Below are positions 1-8,126 of a DNA stretch of 18,899 nucleotides, piece after piece. The stretch lies in assembly GCA_043746815.1 (NCBI GenBank), contig JAYTQG010000197.1, positions 1-18,899 on the forward strand, read 5' to 3'. The stretch's first letter is position 1. The number at the start of each line of letters is the position of its first letter. The DNA is from JAYTQG01 sp043746815 (GTDB lineage Bacteria > Actinomycetota > Thermoleophilia > Miltoncostaeales > Miltoncostaeaceae). The translations under genes were made by a program, and so were the position numbers. The notes beneath the pieces are model-generated. The model was not told the DNA's origin and did not search any database. It worked only from the letters and a program-made list of their open reading frames with translations.

Positions 1-154
1 ACACGGAAATACCGATGCCGTTCCGACGGCTGCGACACATCGCGATACGGCGTCCTCGGTTTCCCGAAGATTCCCGATCTGCAAGAAACACTGCGTCCTA
101 GTCTCCCTCGGTCTCGCTCGCCGGTACCACCACCTCATTTCCGTGTCAGACCAC

Positions 155-160
155 TAGGCT
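155..160 (+). promoter_or_regulatory. Possible -10 box of a leaderless uvrA transcript
   Basis: TAGGCT lies six bases before the GTG start of uvrA and no Shine-Dalgarno sequence precedes that GTG. A TANNNT hexamer at this distance would place the transcription start at or next to the start codon. I see no convincing -35 hexamer and no recognisable SOS operator in bases 1-166, so this rests on spacing alone. Confidence 0.25.
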
Positions 161-166
161 CCACGG

Positions 167-3064
167 GTGACGGCCCGCCCGCAGCAGCAAGACAGCATCC
201 GCGTTGTTGGAGCCCGGGCCCACAACCTTCGGAACATCTCGGTGGACATCCCCCGCGATTCGTTGACCGTGATTACCGGGCTCTCTGGGAGTGGGAAGTC
301 CAGCCTTGCCTTCGACACCCTCTATGCGGAGGGTCAGCGCCGCTATGTCGAGAGCCTTTCCGCCTATGCCCGGCAGTTTTTGGGTCAGATGGACAAGCCG
401 GATGTCGATCACATTGATGGGTTGTCGCCAGCGATCTCGATCGATCAGAAGACCACGAGTCGCAACCCTCGCTCGACAGTCGCGACCGTCACCGAGGTGT
501 ACGACTACCTGCGCCTGCTCTACGCGCGCGTCGGCGAGCCGCACTGTCCCATCTGCGCTCGACCGATTGCCGGGCAGAGCGCCGAGCAGATCACCGAGCG
601 AATTCTCGGCTGGCTCCCTGAGGGCACGCGCTTCCAGATCCTGGCTCCCCTCGTTCGCGGCCGTAAGGGCGAGCACAAGGACGTCCTGGAGCGCATCCGC
701 ACTGAAGGTTTTGTCCGCGTTGCCGTCGACGGCGTCACGATGGCCATCGAGGCGGTCCCGGACCTTGAAAAGACCAAGAGCCACACGATTGAGGTGGTCG
801 TCGACCGGCTGGTCATGAAAGACGACGTCCGTCGTCGCCTGGCCGAGAGCATCGAGACCGCGACCACGCTGGCCGAAGGCCTCGTACGAGTAGAGGAGGT
901 TGGCGGGGAGGAACGTGATCAGACCTTCTCGGAGCGCTTCGCCTGCCCGGAGCATGGTGCTTCGCTCGCCGAGCTTGCACCCAGGATATTTTCGTTCAAC
1001 TCACCGCACGGTGCCTGCGAGACATGCACGGGACTCGGCTTCCGCCCCGAGGTGGACCCGGAACTTGTCGTCGCCGCAGAGCGCACGCTCGCGGCCGGTG
1101 CGGTTCTTCCGTGGGCCGACCGCACCACCGATTACTACGACCTCCTGCTCGTGGCCGTCTCAAACCGCTACGGCGTGGACCTACACACGCCGTGGAATGA
1201 ACTCTCCGAGGATTACCAACAGCTGATTCTGAATGGCCCAGGCAAGCGCGAACGGATCTCCCTCGGACGTCGGCGTACCCGAGGGTTCTCGGGCGTGACG
1301 TGGTTCGAGGGCGTCATGCCGCAGCTGCGCCGTCAACATGCCTCCACCGGCTCGGAGGCGATCCGTGACCGTGTCGAAGAGTTCATGTCGCTGCGGCCCT
1401 GCCCATCCTGCGACGGTGCCCGCCTCAAGCCCGAGAGTCTTGCCGTGACGGTTGGCGGCCTGGCCATCACGGCCGTTACGGGCAAGTCCGTGGCGGAGAC
1501 CCTGCAGTGGATCCGCGACTTGAAGCTGAGCGATACCCAGGAGCACATCGCGGTTCGGATCCGCCAGGAGGTAACCGAGCGGCTTCGCTTCCTTGACGAT
1601 GTGGGTGTCGGTTACCTGACGCTCGATCGTTCGGCGGGGAGCCTGTCCGGCGGCGAGGCGCAGCGGATTCGCCTGGCGACTCAGATCGGTGCCGGGCTGG
1701 TCGGCGTGCTCTACATCCTCGACGAGCCCTCGATTGGATTGCACCAGCGCGACAATCACTTGCTCATTGGCACCCTGGAGCGTCTGCGCGACCTCGGCAA
1801 CACGGTCATCGTTGTCGAGCACGACGAGGACATGATGCGCACCGCCGACCATGTCATCGATATGGGGCCGGGTGCTGGCGAGCACGGCGGCGAGGTCGTG
1901 GCCGAGGGCCCCCTTGCAGCGATCCTGGCCGAGCCGCGGTCAGTCACCGGGGCATACCTCTCGGGGCGCCGCAGCATTCCGATTCCTGCCGTCCGTCGGG
2001 AGGCCCAAGGCCACCTCACGGTCCGTGGAGCGCGGGAGAACAACCTGCGCGGGGTGGATGTCACGTTCCCCGTCGCGGCACTGACGTGTGTGACGGGGGT
2101 GTCGGGATCGGGCAAGAGCACGCTGGTCAACGAGATCCTTCTCAAAGCACTCGCGAGTCGCCTGAACCGCACGCCTCAGCGTCCGGGCCGGCACGATGGG
2201 ATCGACGGACTGGAGCACTTCGACAAGGTCATCTCCATCGACCAGTCGCCGATCGGCCGCACGCCGAGGTCCAACCCGGCGACCTACACAGGGCTGTTCG
2301 ATCACATCCGCACGCTCTACTCGCTCACACCTGAAGCGCGCGCTCGCGGGTGGACGCCCGGTCGCTTTAGCTTCAACGTCAAGGGTGGCCGCTGCGAGGC
2401 CTGCAAGGGTGAGGGCACGATCACGATTGAGATGCACTTTCTGCCCGATGTGTACGTCCCGTGCGACATCTGCGCGGGCAAGCGGTACAACCGCGAGACG
2501 CTTGAGGTGCGCTACAAGGGCGCGACCATTCACGATGTGCTGGAGATGTCCATCACCGATGCGACGGAGTTTTTTCAGCCGGTTCCGAGGATCCACCGGC
2601 GCCTTGAGACCCTCTCGGACGTTGGCCTGGGATACGTTCGTCTCGGTCAGCCCGCGACCACGCTGTCCGGTGGCGAAGCCCAGCGTGTGAAGTTGGCCAG
2701 TGAGCTGTCAAAGGTGGCAACGGGGCGCACCATGTACGTACTCGACGAGCCGACCACGGGCCTCCATTTCGCGGACATCGAACGCCTGCTGCAGGTGCTT
2801 CAACGCCTTGTGGACGCTGGCAACACCGCGATTGTGATTGAGCACAACCTGGATGTCATCAAGAGCGCGGACTGGGTGGTGGATCTCGGCCCCGAGGGAG
2901 GTGCAGCGGGTGGCCTGGTGCTTGTCGCGGGAACGCCCGAGGAGATTGCTGGCCACGCTGGCTCCGACACGGGACGCTTCCTCGCGCCGCTCCTTACCGC
3001 CGCCCCGCCGGTACCGGTAGCGCCGCCCAAACGCAGGGCCCGCAAGGTCGTCGCGAGCCGGTAG
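167..3064 (+). CDS. uvrA: UvrABC excinuclease subunit A
   Basis: UvrA is the DNA damage-recognition ATPase of nucleotide excision repair. It acts as a dimer that loads UvrB at lesions. The 965-aa length is normal for the family. Both ABC modules are visible. The first has Walker A GLSGSGKS (38-45), Cys pairs CPIC, CETC and CPSC, signature LSGGEAQR and Walker B YILDEPSIGLH. The second has Walker A GVSGSGKST, the zinc-finger Cys pairs CEAC and CDIC, signature LSGGEAQR and Walker B YVLDEPTTGLH. The C-terminus carries a short Pro-rich then basic tail ending KRRARKVVASR. The GTG start is chosen because the family N-terminus (RVVGARAHNLRNIS) follows within about ten residues. There is no Shine-Dalgarno, so translation may be leaderless. 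No LexA-type operator is apparent upstream. The gene is intact and is followed by a terminator. Identity is effectively certain; only the exact start is open. Confidence 0.98.
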   Translation: MTARPQQQDSIRVVGARAHNLRNISVDIPRDSLTVITGLSGSGKSSLAFDTLYAEGQRRYVESLSAYARQFLGQMDKPDVDHIDGLSPAISIDQKTTSRNPRSTVATVTEVYDYLRLLYARVGEPHCPICARPIAGQSAEQITERILGWLPEGTRFQILAPLVRGRKGEHKDVLERIRTEGFVRVAVDGVTMAIEAVPDLEKTKSHTIEVVVDRLVMKDDVRRRLAESIETATTLAEGLVRVEEVGGEERDQTFSERFACPEHGASLAELAPRIFSFNSPHGACETCTGLGFRPEVDPELVVAAERTLAAGAVLPWADRTTDYYDLLLVAVSNRYGVDLHTPWNELSEDYQQLILNGPGKRERISLGRRRTRGFSGVTWFEGVMPQLRRQHASTGSEAIRDRVEEFMSLRPCPSCDGARLKPESLAVTVGGLAITAVTGKSVAETLQWIRDLKLSDTQEHIAVRIRQEVTERLRFLDDVGVGYLTLDRSAGSLSGGEAQRIRLATQIGAGLVGVLYILDEPSIGLHQRDNHLLIGTLERLRDLGNTVIVVEHDEDMMRTADHVIDMGPGAGEHGGEVVAEGPLAAILAEPRSVTGAYLSGRRSIPIPAVRREAQGHLTVRGARENNLRGVDVTFPVAALTCVTGVSGSGKSTLVNEILLKALASRLNRTPQRPGRHDGIDGLEHFDKVISIDQSPIGRTPRSNPATYTGLFDHIRTLYSLTPEARARGWTPGRFSFNVKGGRCEACKGEGTITIEMHFLPDVYVPCDICAGKRYNRETLEVRYKGATIHDVLEMSITDATEFFQPVPRIHRRLETLSDVGLGYVRLGQPATTLSGGEAQRVKLASELSKVATGRTMYVLDEPTTGLHFADIERLLQVLQRLVDAGNTAIVIEHNLDVIKSADWVVDLGPEGGAAGGLVLVAGTPEEIAGHAGSDTGRFLAPLLTAAPPVPVAPPKRRARKVVASR

Positions 3065-3091
3065 CGGGGCGTTCCCAACGTTTCGCAACGA

Positions 3092-3121
3092 AAAACGACC
3101 AGCCGTCTGGATGGTCGTTTT
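3092..3121. terminator. Bidirectional rho-independent terminator after uvrA
   Basis: The arms AAAACGACCA and TGGTCGTTTT form a perfect 10-bp stem around a 10-nt loop. The T run ends the plus-strand stem, and the minus-strand copy reads TTTTT. It lies 27 nt after the uvrA stop and between convergent transcription units (uvrA and the S41 peptidase region), so it can serve both strands. Confidence 0.8.
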
Positions 3122-3148
3122 AGTGCACTACGGTGAGGTGGAGTGGAA

Positions 3149-3187
3149 CTACTTGGTCCACTTCTGGCCGAGGGTGACGTCGATCAT
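3149..3187 (-). CDS. 12-codon mini-ORF (MIDVTLGQKWTK) with strong ribosome binding site
   Basis: On the minus strand, AAAGGAG lies eight bases before an ATG that opens a 12-aa frame ending at TAG. The frame can be extended upstream to another ATG at 3220, giving 23 aa, but that start has no ribosome binding site. It follows the S41 peptidase on the same strand by about 100 nt and is followed by the terminator at 3092-3121, so it would be the last frame of that transcript. It resembles nothing I recognise. It could be a true micropeptide, a cut-down remnant of a gene, or a chance frame behind a chance AGGAG. No function is proposed. Confidence 0.3.
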   Translation of the reverse strand: MIDVTLGQKWTK

Positions 3188-3228
3188 GTTGGCATCTCCT
3201 TTCGCGTTGGCCGAGTTCATATTTGGAA

Positions 3229-3258
3229 CCATATGAGCAGCCCCGCGTGGGGATATGG
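3229..3258. other. Bulged hairpin between the S41 peptidase and the mini-ORF
   Basis: CCATAT (3229-3234) pairs with ATATGG (3253-3258), and inside it CCCC (3241-3244) pairs with GGGG (3249-3252) around a GCGT loop, leaving GAGCAG bulged on one side. There is no T tract, so it is not a standard terminator. It sits between the S41 stop and the mini-ORF ribosome binding site and could attenuate transcription, protect an mRNA end, or be incidental. Confidence 0.35.
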
Positions 3259-3284
3259 GCAGCCATGACCAATCTTGAAATCCA

Positions 3285-5150
3285 CTATTTTGCGACGGTG
3301 AAGGTGGCCCGGAGCGCTCCGCCCTCGTAGCCGTGGAGGACAAACGTATGCGTCCCTGGGCCCGGATTTGAGATCGGCACGGGCGTCGTTCCATCAGTAA
3401 CGTCCGCGCTCAGTCGAGGTCGCCCGTCCACGAGTACGTCGACGCGGTCGATGCCCTGGGTGATGACCGTCAGGGTTCGCTTGCCTGCGGTCTTGCCGGT
3501 AGTCGTGGCCGATAGGCTCACCCGCTGGGCCGTTGCCAGGAGTTTGGCGGCCGCCGCAACGAGGTCACCGTTGCCGTTCAGGACGTCGTTTTTGGTCATT
3601 TTGTGGTTGGCGTTTGGCACAACGCCCAGGTCTTCCAGTGGCACTCCTTGACGCTCGCCCGAGCGCAGCACGCGGCGGATGGCAACGCGGAACGAGGCGC
3701 CCTTCGGAAGCGGTCGGAATGGGCTGCTCGGTGCGGGGAGAACCTGCTGGAGGAGGTCGTGATCCCAGACGTTTGCGCCCCCCGCGCCGGTACGCCCGCC
3801 GGCGGAGAGCACCGGACCGATCGTGTTGTCTTGGAAGCCTGCGCTGAAGATGTCTGTGGCGCTGTAACACAAGGGATCGGTGACGAGCACCACCGGCCCC
3901 TGATACCGCTGCCCGATCAGGTTGTACTCAGGGGCGCTGAGCAACGAGAACCCCTGTGAGTGAATCTCGCCCGTCTCGATCGACTGTTCGATCGACGGTG
4001 CCCACTGCGCGGCAAAGGCGTTGTTCTTGCAAATGGCGAGCGTCAGCGGCGAGTTCACAAACGAGAGCGTCGTGGGCGACACGGGGCGAGGGGTCAGCAG
4101 TTGCAGGATGAGCTCCGCGCACATGATGTTTCCGCCGCCGTTGCCGCGAACGTCGATGATCAGGCCCTCAGCGGGCAGGAGGGAGAGGATGCGCATCATC
4201 TCCTCGACGAAAACAGCCTCGCCGGCCATGAATGTCCAGATCCGCAGGTAGCCGAGTGGACCGGCGGGCGTCGTGACCGTCTTGAACGAGAAGACATCCG
4301 GCATCGTCGAGGCTGCCGCCGGAGCTGGGGCGGCGCGCTTGACCGATGCCGCCGCACGCTCTACACCCATGGCCTGCGGGTTGAAGAGTGCCTTCTTGGC
4401 GCGCCGCGCCATTTCAACGTTGGCATCGAGGCCAAGCGAATGCCCCGTCACAGCGTTCCCGCCGCCTGACGGCGTGGGATCAGGCTCGAAGACACTCCAG
4501 TCGAGTTTCACTTCGCGGGCGGTGGCACCGTCCTTGTAGCCGACGATCACCCAGTGCTCATCAGGCGGGGAGGCCATCATCATCGAGCGAACGGTCATGG
4601 CCTCAAGACCGCGGGCATGGCGCGCGTCCGGGTTGCTCCCGGCGTTGCGGTCGGCGTTTGCCTCGATTGCACGGTCGATGGGAGCGCCATTCCAGTCCGT
4701 CACGATGACGCCGGGTGCGAAGGTTGGGTGGGTGAAGCCAGCGAGCATCTTTGTCACCATGTATTTCCGCCGACCCCCACTGAAAAGCTCTTCCAAGAGA
4801 AACGGGAGGAACGCGACCTTGGTGTTGTACGGGGTCGGGAGGATGTAGTTGGTGTGCAGGTCGCGCAGGTCGGTGAAGATGTCGATCATCTCGTCGTGAA
4901 ACTGCCGCTCTGAAAGGGTGGAGAGTCGCGTGCGGATCAACGCGAGCCGCTGCACCGGATCGGTCGCATGCATGGCCCGCTTCAAACTGAGGTGGACATA
5001 GAGTTGGCTGATCATTGCCCCGGCCTGATCGATCAGTGTCAGCTTTTCCGCCCTGGTAAGGGTGCCCGTCGTATCGAGGAACTGTGGAAGCGTCACGGTC
5101 GCTGCCATCTCAGGTGCTCGTACGGGAGTTGGGCGGGAGGTGTGGGCCAT
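3285..5150 (-). CDS. S41-family (C-terminal processing type) serine peptidase
   Basis: Members of peptidase family S41 (tail-specific/tricorn-like) cleave peptides with a Ser-Lys type centre. The 621-aa product has a helical N-terminal part (about 20-105), a PDZ-like middle (about 105-220, including PGVIVTDWNGAPIDRA), an Ala/Pro-rich linker (about 262-283) and a core. The core holds GLIIDVRGNGGGN (329-341) and PVVLVTDPLCYSATDIFSAGF (419-439), where Ser430 is the expected nucleophile. The last 75 residues look like a beta-sandwich appendage. I see no signal peptide or membrane helix, unusual for CtpA-type enzymes, so it may act in the cytoplasm. The start is supported by GGAG nine bases before the ATG. 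It diverges from the gene at 5355 across 204 bases. The fold is secure; the substrate is unknown. Confidence 0.85.
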   Translation of the reverse strand: MAHTSRPTPVRAPEMAATVTLPQFLDTTGTLTRAEKLTLIDQAGAMISQLYVHLSLKRAMHATDPVQRLALIRTRLSTLSERQFHDEMIDIFTDLRDLHTNYILPTPYNTKVAFLPFLLEELFSGGRRKYMVTKMLAGFTHPTFAPGVIVTDWNGAPIDRAIEANADRNAGSNPDARHARGLEAMTVRSMMMASPPDEHWVIVGYKDGATAREVKLDWSVFEPDPTPSGGGNAVTGHSLGLDANVEMARRAKKALFNPQAMGVERAAASVKRAAPAPAAASTMPDVFSFKTVTTPAGPLGYLRIWTFMAGEAVFVEEMMRILSLLPAEGLIIDVRGNGGGNIMCAELILQLLTPRPVSPTTLSFVNSPLTLAICKNNAFAAQWAPSIEQSIETGEIHSQGFSLLSAPEYNLIGQRYQGPVVLVTDPLCYSATDIFSAGFQDNTIGPVLSAGGRTGAGGANVWDHDLLQQVLPAPSSPFRPLPKGASFRVAIRRVLRSGERQGVPLEDLGVVPNANHKMTKNDVLNGNGDLVAAAAKLLATAQRVSLSATTTGKTAGKRTLTVITQGIDRVDVLVDGRPRLSADVTDGTTPVPISNPGPGTHTFVLHGYEGGALRATFTVAK

Positions 5151-5319
5151 CAGGGTCGTCTCCTTCGTCGGGCATCGCAGATTGGGACATACGCCCTACC
5201 GTTGAAGAGCACGCGCCAGCTGCGGTGATACGAGGCCCTTCCGGTTTGGGGCTGGCGGAGGGTTGCGGCGCAGCGCGCGCGGGCCATCCAGACCGCTGGC
5301 TCGCCCCAGGTGGCCCCGG

Positions 5320-5348
5320 TTGACACCCATACTTAAAGGGGTCATTCT
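5320..5348 (+). promoter_or_regulatory. Promoter of the 185-aa hypothetical gene
   Basis: A perfect -35 TTGACA (5320-5325) is followed by exactly 17 bases and CATTCT (5343-5348), then six bases to the GTG start at 5355. No Shine-Dalgarno is present, so the mRNA is probably leaderless. The -10 matches consensus at three of six positions. Confidence 0.55.
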
Positions 5349-5354
5349 GAGCCC

Positions 5355-5912
5355 GTGACCCGCGTATCGCCAAGTAGCAGCGATGTGGCGGTGGCGAGGC
5401 CGGGTCGAGTGGCTGGCGCTGCGTCTGACGCGCTGATGATTGCCGCGAATCTCCTTGCGAAGGCGGGAGACTCGCTCAACTCGGATTCGCGGGCGGGTGG
5501 GCTTCGGGACGCGATCGCCCAGGTTGTTTATCGGGTCGAGCACATTGAGAACTCCGACCGCGGCGTTGCCGACACCGTTTTTGTGGCCTGCGAGATGGTC
5601 CACCTGTGTGAGGCGCTGATCGGCCGGAGTCGTCAGTCTTCTCCTGCCGCGATTGGCTGCGCGAAGCTCGCGGACGCAGCGGCCGAGCTTGCCCTTGAAG
5701 CACTGACCGAGCGAGGCGTAACCGGTGTCGAAGCCCTCTCACGGCGAGGTCGCCAACTCGTTGAGATTCAAGTCCTGCGGGCGCGCCTCGACCAGGCGGT
5801 GGATGCCCTTGAACTCCACAGTTCCACCCTGATGCCCCAAGGACGGTCGCTACGGGAGGACCTGCGCGCCATCATCGACAGCGCCGACCCGGAACACCAC
5901 AAGACGTCGTAG
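5355..5912 (+). CDS. Hypothetical protein, helix-rich, 185 aa
   Basis: I do not recognise this protein. It has no signal peptide and no membrane helix. From about residue 20 it is rich in Ala, Leu, Glu and Arg in patterns that suggest several amphipathic helices, for example around AGGLRDAIAQVVYRVEHIEN, KLADAAAELALEALTE and LVEIQVLRARLDQAVDALE. Third codon positions are GC-biased along the frame, and a consensus -35 promoter sits directly upstream, so it is probably a real gene. The GTG start at 5355 is chosen from the promoter spacing. It diverges from the S41 peptidase and converges on the decayed antiporter. A soluble helical-bundle protein is the most that can be said. Confidence 0.65.
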   Translation: MTRVSPSSSDVAVARPGRVAGAASDALMIAANLLAKAGDSLNSDSRAGGLRDAIAQVVYRVEHIENSDRGVADTVFVACEMVHLCEALIGRSRQSSPAAIGCAKLADAAAELALEALTERGVTGVEALSRRGRQLVEIQVLRARLDQAVDALELHSSTLMPQGRSLREDLRAIIDSADPEHHKTS

Positions 5913-5979
5913 TGGTCTCGCGCTCATATACCGGACAGGCCCCTCGCTGGAACTACCGCCTCATTTCAGAGCCAGACCT

Positions 5980-6852
5980 CTAACACGACGCCGTGAAATG
6001 GTCCAGGAGCGGGCCCGCCATCACCAACGTTACGAAGGCTCCGATCACAAAGGCCGTCTGAAGTTGGGGGGTGATGACGCCAAGCTGCAGGCCGAGTAAG
6101 CCGACGACGACGACCAAGAGGCCCCCGCAGCTCAAGAGGACCCCAAGGGCGTTGGCTTCGGAACCTGTGAGTCCTGACGCGCGGCCAGCGATGTAGCCCG
6201 GCCCCATTTTCCCGCCACCATGAGGGCAAGGACCAGCAGCACCCCGGGAAGGAGTCCAACCTCCAACTGTCGAGAGTCGGTTCGTAGACCGGAAACCGCG
6301 AAGAACACTGGCAGGAAGACAAGGACGACAACTGTCCGCCATCAGCCCACTGTCCTGAAGAAGGCGGGCCATCACGGGAAGGGCCGTCGCTGCGAACCCT
6401 GCGGCGAGGAACAGCGCGAAGGTCGTGCTGTTGACCTCAGGTGCCCGCCACATTGGGCCGTCGAACAGCGGTGCGGCGGCAACGCCGAGGGCGATCGGTG
6501 CGATGGCCGTTGCGCTGGCGACGATCAATATTGGGCGTCGGCGCTCCGCGAGCAGTCGTCCCTCCAATTCAATGCCGACGAGAAACATGTACAGCACAAG
6601 ACCGACGTGACTGGTCACGCTGAGGAACGTGAACGCCTCGGCCGGGAAGAGTCGATTCACCAGTCCAAACCCGTTGGTTGTCGCCGATGCGACGTGGCCG
6701 CCCAGCACCGTTGGCCCGATCAGTACACCGCCGATGATCTCGCCAACGACTGGGGGCTGACGCAGGGCAGCGGCGAGTCGTCCGCCGAGTCGCACGACGA
6801 TGATGATGAGCGCAAGGTCCGCGAGGACGTATGCGCCGAGTTCAGCCCCCAT
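5980..6852 (-). pseudogene. Kef/CPA2-type cation:proton antiporter, internally deleted and frameshifted
   Basis: Intact CPA2 (Na+/H+ exchanger, KefB-type) proteins have about 12 helices and exchange protons for Na+ or K+ across the membrane. Residues 1-173 match the family N-terminus (RQPPVVGEIIGGVLIGPTVLG, LYMFLVGIEL, AATALPVMARLLQDSGL). The family-like sequence then stops. In the next frame, about 6335 down to 6213, a later family segment resumes (VVLVFLPVFFAVSGLRTD, then VLLVLALMVAGKWG). The frame changes back near GGGAAAATGGGG (about 6201-6213), and the C-terminal helices follow (ANALGVLLSCGGLLVVVVG, LQLGVITPQLQ). The central helices with the conserved Asp-Asp ion-binding motif are missing. 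No stop interrupts the frame, so it looks like one 290-aa protein, but residues 174 to about 222 are out-of-frame text. A homopolymer sequencing error could explain the second shift but not the deletion. The start has no Shine-Dalgarno and lies beside an 18-bp palindrome. Confidence 0.85.
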
Positions 6853-6855
6853 TGG

Positions 6856-6873
6856 CGAGTGTCATGACACTCG
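6856..6873. promoter_or_regulatory. 18-bp perfect palindrome at the antiporter start
   Basis: CGAGTGTCATGACACTCG is self-complementary over all 18 bases and ends four bases upstream of the antiporter ATG. A site here would cover the 5' end of the message and could bind a dimeric regulator. The gene it would control is decayed, so it may be a relic. It also lies downstream of the methyltransferase hairpin at 6892-6921. Confidence 0.4.
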
Positions 6874-6891
6874 GTGACGCGAAATAGGCCC

Positions 6892-6921
6892 GGACCCTCC
6901 CCGACACGGCGGGAAGGGTCC
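6892..6921 (-). terminator. Hairpin after the methyltransferase gene
   Basis: GGACCCT-C-CCCG and CGGG-A-AGGGTCC pair over 11 bp with one mismatch, closing a six-base loop, about 24 nt past the methyltransferase stop. The following minus-strand bases (GGGCCTATTTCG) hold only a short T run, so it is a GC-rich hairpin terminator without a proper U tract. Confidence 0.5.
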
Positions 6922-6944
6922 GACGGTGTGCGGCTACGACGCGG

Positions 6945-8126
6945 CTAGGCCGGAATGTCGATGCCGAGTTTTTCCGCCGCCATCTTAGTCCCCTCAACCC
7001 GCGAGGTGATCTTCTGGAACGCGACTTCACGCGCATAGTCCGGCGATCCGTGGTTCGGCTTCTCGTCAATCGAGAACGGCGAGAACCCGCAGTCGTCGGT
7101 GGAGCCGAGGCGCTCCTTGGGAATGAAGTTCGCGGCCCGGACCAGGGCGTCACAGACTTCCTGGGCGCTCTCGGGACGGGGGCTCTGCGTGACGGTCACA
7201 CCGACGTAGCAGATCTGAGGAACGCCTTCGGCGTCGTCGCGGCTGTGTTTGCCGACCATCTCATAGACGGGGTCTCGGTCGCGCTCGCTGGCCAGCTGAA
7301 TGAGGAAGTACCCGGCATTCATCTTGAACAGTTCCGGAAGGAGGTTGGCATACGGGACGTCGGCGCTGTGCACGGAGTCGCGGTCGCCACCGGGGCAGGT
7401 GTGGATTCCGATGTTCACGCGCTCCTCTGCAGTGAAACGGGCCAGCACCCGGTTGTTGAGTTCGATGAAGTGCGGCAGCATTCCGGCCCCGGTCCAGGGA
7501 TTACGCGGATCCGCGCGGGTAGCGAGACGGCCTTCTGTGAAGTCGATCGAGACACGGCTTGCGCCGACGGCGAATGCCTGGCGGATGTCCTTTTCGCACT
7601 CGTTGACCACGTCGGCCTCAAAATCTTCACGCGAGTAGCCGGGTACCTCTTCGGTGAGCGGGTAGAGCAGCGCCAGCATTGACGGCGCGATGACGGCCTG
7701 TTTCATCGGTTTTGTGGCGTACGGGAGCGACTTCTTCAGCGTGTCGGCTGCGTATGTCTTGTAGCTGAATGGCCCCCGGGCGAGGCGTGGCAACTGGCGG
7801 CCATGTCCATCGGCGAAGATCGCAAAGAACTGGCCTCCGGCACCCTCAAGCGTGTCGGCCAGTCCTGTGCCGGCAAGCGTGTCGGTGATCGCGTAGGTCG
7901 CGAAGCTGGACCAGCGTTGCTCGCCATCGGAAACGATCGGTGAGCCGGTCGCCTCCATCTTCGTGATCGAGTCCTTCGCTGCCGCGTCCTGCTGGGCTTC
8001 CAACTGTTCCTTCGTGATGTTTCCCGCGTCATAGTCCGCATAGGCGGCTTGAAGGGTGGACGGGCGGGGGAGAGATCCGACATTTTCCGTTGGAATCCCT
8101 GTTACAGCCTTTGGGTTAAAGGTCAT
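6945..8126 (-). CDS. Cobalamin-independent methionine synthase-like (MetE C-domain/COG0620) methyltransferase
   Basis: This 393-aa protein belongs to the single-domain family related to the catalytic half of MetE, which transfers a methyl group from a folate-type donor to a thiol on a zinc site. Visible signs are the N-terminal NVGSLPRPSTL, the His-x-Cys zinc ligands in GIHTCPGGDRDSVHSADV, a further segment FLIQLASERD where the third ligand is expected, and the last Cys in GSTDDCGFSPF. At about half the length of full MetE, it lacks the N-terminal duplicate domain. The ATG at 8126 is preferred over an upstream in-frame start at 8162, because GGAG lies nine bases before it and the family sequence begins directly. 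A promoter at 8330-8358 gives a leader of about 200 nt. Whether homocysteine or another thiol is the acceptor cannot be read from the sequence. Confidence 0.85.
   Translation of the reverse strand: MTFNPKAVTGIPTENVGSLPRPSTLQAAYADYDAGNITKEQLEAQQDAAAKDSITKMEATGSPIVSDGEQRWSSFATYAITDTLAGTGLADTLEGAGGQFFAIFADGHGRQLPRLARGPFSYKTYAADTLKKSLPYATKPMKQAVIAPSMLALLYPLTEEVPGYSREDFEADVVNECEKDIRQAFAVGASRVSIDFTEGRLATRADPRNPWTGAGMLPHFIELNNRVLARFTAEERVNIGIHTCPGGDRDSVHSADVPYANLLPELFKMNAGYFLIQLASERDRDPVYEMVGKHSRDDAEGVPQICYVGVTVTQSPRPESAQEVCDALVRAANFIPKERLGSTDDCGFSPFSIDEKPNHGSPDYAREVAFQKITSRVEGTKMAAEKLGIDIPA

Noticed and set aside
146..955. 269-codon minus-strand frame opposite uvrA
   Set aside because: It lies entirely antisense to clearly conserved UvrA sequence and has no family features. 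Long antisense frames are expected in GC-rich genes.
1181..1885. 234-codon minus-strand frame opposite uvrA, and a similar one at 1940-2596
   Set aside because: Both mirror the UvrA reading frame codon for codon and encode no recognisable domain.
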